Part shown: piece after piece, positions 62,058-64,000 of the stretch
Position numbering within the stretch: the stretch's first letter is position 1
Layout: each line of letters begins with the position of its first letter
Source: Eutreptiella sp. 'Long Island Sound 2002'
Lineage: Eukaryota; Euglenozoa; Euglenophyceae; Eutreptiales; Eutreptiaceae
Assembly: GCA_964036045.1 (NCBI GenBank)
Contig: OZ038378.1
Coordinates: forward strand, 59,371,408 to 59,435,407
DNA: 64,000 nt
Reading direction: 5' to 3'
Translations under genes and position numbers: made by a program
The notes under the pieces: generated by a model
What the model was told of the DNA's origin: nothing
What the model saw: the letters and a program-made list of their open reading frames with translations, nothing else
The model's database searches: none

Positions 62058-63641
62058 CTAGGAACCGGGGGTCAGTCGTCCAGTCCAGTGATCCAGGTCA
62101 GCCAGCAGCGTAGAGACCCTGCCAGGTTTGGGGTTGTTGGGCAGCACGGGCAGGTTCTGGATCTCGGCCCTGATGGAGAGGTTGGTTTCGTAGGTCGGGT
62201 ACTGCCTCTCCAGGGCAACCAACACATCGGCAAGGGTGGCGGAGTTAGTCACGATCTGCCTGACCTGCTTCTCCAGGTACTTGGTCTTGCAGCACTGCAG
62301 GAGCAGATCGCACTTTACTCGCCCACTAGCGTGGGTTTGGCCGGTCAATGGGAGAAACCGGCCAAAGTTCTCAGCGAAGTCGCTGAGGTCCTTGCCTGTG
62401 AACTCAGGCAGGTTCACCACGATCTTGGAGGTGGCAATAGCCTTCGCCTCCTGAGACCTGCGTCCCTCAGGGCGTCGGGTCTTCTTCTTCTTCTTCTTCT
62501 TCTTCTTCTTCCCCTTTGGGTCCTCGGGGTCCTCCGGGTCATCGTCCTCCGAGGGCCAAGTAGAAGTCATCGACGGCGGCTCATCGTCGGAGGGGTCTCC
62601 GCGTAGATCACTAGAGCCATAAGACTCCACGTCCACCATAGCCCTCAAGGCTGTCAGCCCCAGCCGGTCCAGCTCGGCCCTCGTCGAGTTTGTCACGTGG
62701 CTGTAGGGCGGCTGGGCCGTTCTCGGTACGAAAGGACTTCTCGGTATAGCTGCAGGAGGCGGCATCGGTAGGCTCCTCAGGCTCCCCAGGGTGTTCGTCA
62801 ACCCTGCCGCCAGGTGGTTAGCCTGTACTGGGTGGGGTGACATTCTCACCATGGTAGGTGACGCTTGAGGCGGGATCATCAGGGGCTCCAGCTTCTCACG
62901 GATCTCTTGAGTGAGGTCGTCCACGATTTTTGAAGTGGCTCCTCGGAGCACCTCGTTGATCTCCGACCGCGTCAGGGACCTGTTGGAGGATCTTCCTGAT
63001 CCTCTACTCCTGCCACCAAGAGACTCAGGTCCTCTCCTCAACCCACTCAAGGTTGCATAGCCAGGTGAATACCCAGGAACATCCACGTAGGTTCCAGTAG
63101 CGGGTAGTGGATGGGGATATTCAGCCGCATACCATCGCGGCGCAGAGCTGGTAGCCACCGGCTCACTGGCAGTAGTTGCCTCATGGAGCGCAGTGGTAGG
63201 TGGGCACATACCATAGGCGGGGTAGGGAGGCATGCCAGTAAAGCCTGTGCCCTCTGCCATAGGCGGGTTGGTTATGGGAGTGGATGTTGCGGCGGCTGGG
63301 AGTGTGGTGGTTATGGGAGAGGGTGATGCGTGGAGGCCAGAAGCGCTTGGTGCGCCTTCGAAGGTAGGGACATTCGTCAGGTCTTGCCCTTGCTCCTCTC
63401 CTTCGTCTGCTTCGTCTCCAGCATCCTTCTCGCTCTCTCTCTTCCTCTTCACAGGCTGAGAGACCACCTCTTCGACAGGCAGGGCCCCGAAGGCCGTCTG
63501 CAGTCCATCCAGGGAGTCTTCAGCCGCTTCCACTGGCCCATGTAAGGGCTCCGCCGAAGGTACAGCGCCAGGTGCTGGCCTTGCCGGTGCCTCAGGCGCT
63601 GGTGCTGTCTTCACGTCGGCGTCCTCCTTCCTTGTGTCCAT
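62058..63641 (-). pseudogene. Element C gag, N-terminal part
   Basis: Minus strand, ATG at 63,639-63,641, 527 codons to TAG 62,058-62,060. The acidic/Pro-rich N-terminus includes PVKRKRESEKD. A tract encoding poly-Lys (about 62,482-62,511) precedes the gag core VVNLPEFTGKDLSDFAENFG, then KYLEKQVRQIVTNSATLADV. Unlike element B, N-terminal region and core are in one frame. The TAG lies where element B reads through without a stop, so it is probably a nonsense mutation. Confidence 0.88.
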
Positions 63642-63729
63642 CTTCAGTCACCCTTCTGCTTATATGTGCCTGTACTCGGCGCACTGGATGTACGGCGCGG
63701 GGTTGCTGCCGGTGCGCAGAGACAGACTG

Positions 63730-63741
63730 CCTCTTGCTACC
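63730..63741 (-). promoter_or_regulatory. Element C primer-binding site
   Basis: On minus, TGGTAGCAAGAGG directly at the LTR end (T shared with the LTR). It matches the initiator tRNA-Met complement TGGTAGCAGAGG with one extra A. Confidence 0.75.
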
Positions 63742-64000
63742 AGAAAAGTTTATAGTGGTTTCAGCACTGTCTTTTTGTCTCTCCTGCTGCTTGCTGCTGG
63801 TGTAGGGTTTCCTGCTGCTTGTTTTGGAAGATGAAAACCTTTTGTTTGCAGAAATATAGTCAATCCAGGAGAACCAAAGCCAGAGGTGTGCAAGGAGAAG
63901 AGAATCAGGATCAAAGCATGAAGGGCTGCAGTGTAAACAGTGAAAGATGAAAGGATATTCACAGAAACTGCAACTCAGGTCAACTCGGAATGCATATTCA
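63742..64000 (-). repeat. Element C 5' LTR (right copy), truncated by window end
   Basis: 259 bp visible. It matches 42,067-42,325 with about five substitutions. The remaining roughly 530 bp and the right target duplication lie outside the window. Confidence 0.9.

Larger units (their letters stand above)
42067..64000 (-). mobile_element. Element C: minus-strand Ty3/gypsy element, right end outside window
   Basis: The left (3') LTR is 42,067-42,852 and the right (5') LTR starts at 63,742 and runs off the window; overlapping LTR sequence differs at about five sites in 257. Reading on minus: primer site, gag (63,641-61,158), pol (61,157-56,923), then after element B the integrase end and chromodomain (45,959-45,109), a 3' noncoding region and the polypurine tract. 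It contains one in-frame TAG in gag, one frameshift and one TGA in pol, and the whole of element B. Possible left target duplication TGTCG (42,062-42,066); the partner is not visible. Confidence 0.92.

Overview
The window looks like repeat-dense nuclear DNA from a eukaryote. There are no operons, ribosome-binding sites or compact gene runs. It holds Ty3/gypsy LTR retrotransposons with chromodomain integrases, and hAT, piggyBac and Mutator-like (MULE) transposases, with long minisatellites and homopolymer runs between them. A large algal (for example prasinophyte-type green alga) or other protist genome fits, but nothing here fixes the species. I found no convincing intact host gene. All assignments come from reading motifs by eye.

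Layout. Positions 1-16,496 are degraded: two CTGTCGC minisatellite blocks around a 30-bp minisatellite with higher-order structure, a piggyBac pseudogene (about 5.2-6.8 kb, minus), a tyrosine-recombinase remnant (about 7.8-9.3 kb), a retroviral-type protease remnant (11.1-11.6 kb, minus) and unrecognised ORFs. Positions 16,497-40,917 are a nest. A MULE transposase gene is split by Ty3/gypsy element A (16,826-38,318; 3.03-kb LTRs; 4-bp duplication GTAA). Element A is itself split by a hAT transposon in gag (23,626-26,354; 8-bp duplication) and by a 1.56-kb retroposon-like insertion in its 3' LTR (36,132-37,692; 16-bp duplication). A 145-bp tandem array follows. From 42,067 to beyond the window end lies element C, a minus-strand Ty3/gypsy element. 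Its integrase is split by element B (45,965-57,077; 726-bp LTRs that differ at about 5 sites; 5-bp duplication CATTC). B is the youngest and nearly intact.

How the parts work. A, B and C each encode gag, protease, an extra domain, reverse transcriptase, RNase H, integrase and a chromodomain. Three points stand out. (1) In all three, gag and pol share one frame, separated by a single stop just before the protease (UAG CAG in A, UAG GGG in B, UGA CGG in C). No AUG precedes the protease motif in any of them, which suggests gag-pol expression by stop-codon readthrough. (2) All three carry, between protease and reverse transcriptase, a segment resembling the Dam-like N6-adenine methyltransferase fold known from DIRS-type elements. 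Its NPPF motif is intact in B and eroded in A and C. (3) B and C share a 3' noncoding region that looks more alike than their coding regions do.

Relative ages read from the nesting: MULE is older than A, which is older than hAT and the retroposon; C is older than B. A and C carry nonsense and frameshift lesions. B has one apparent lesion, a G-run frameshift in gag.
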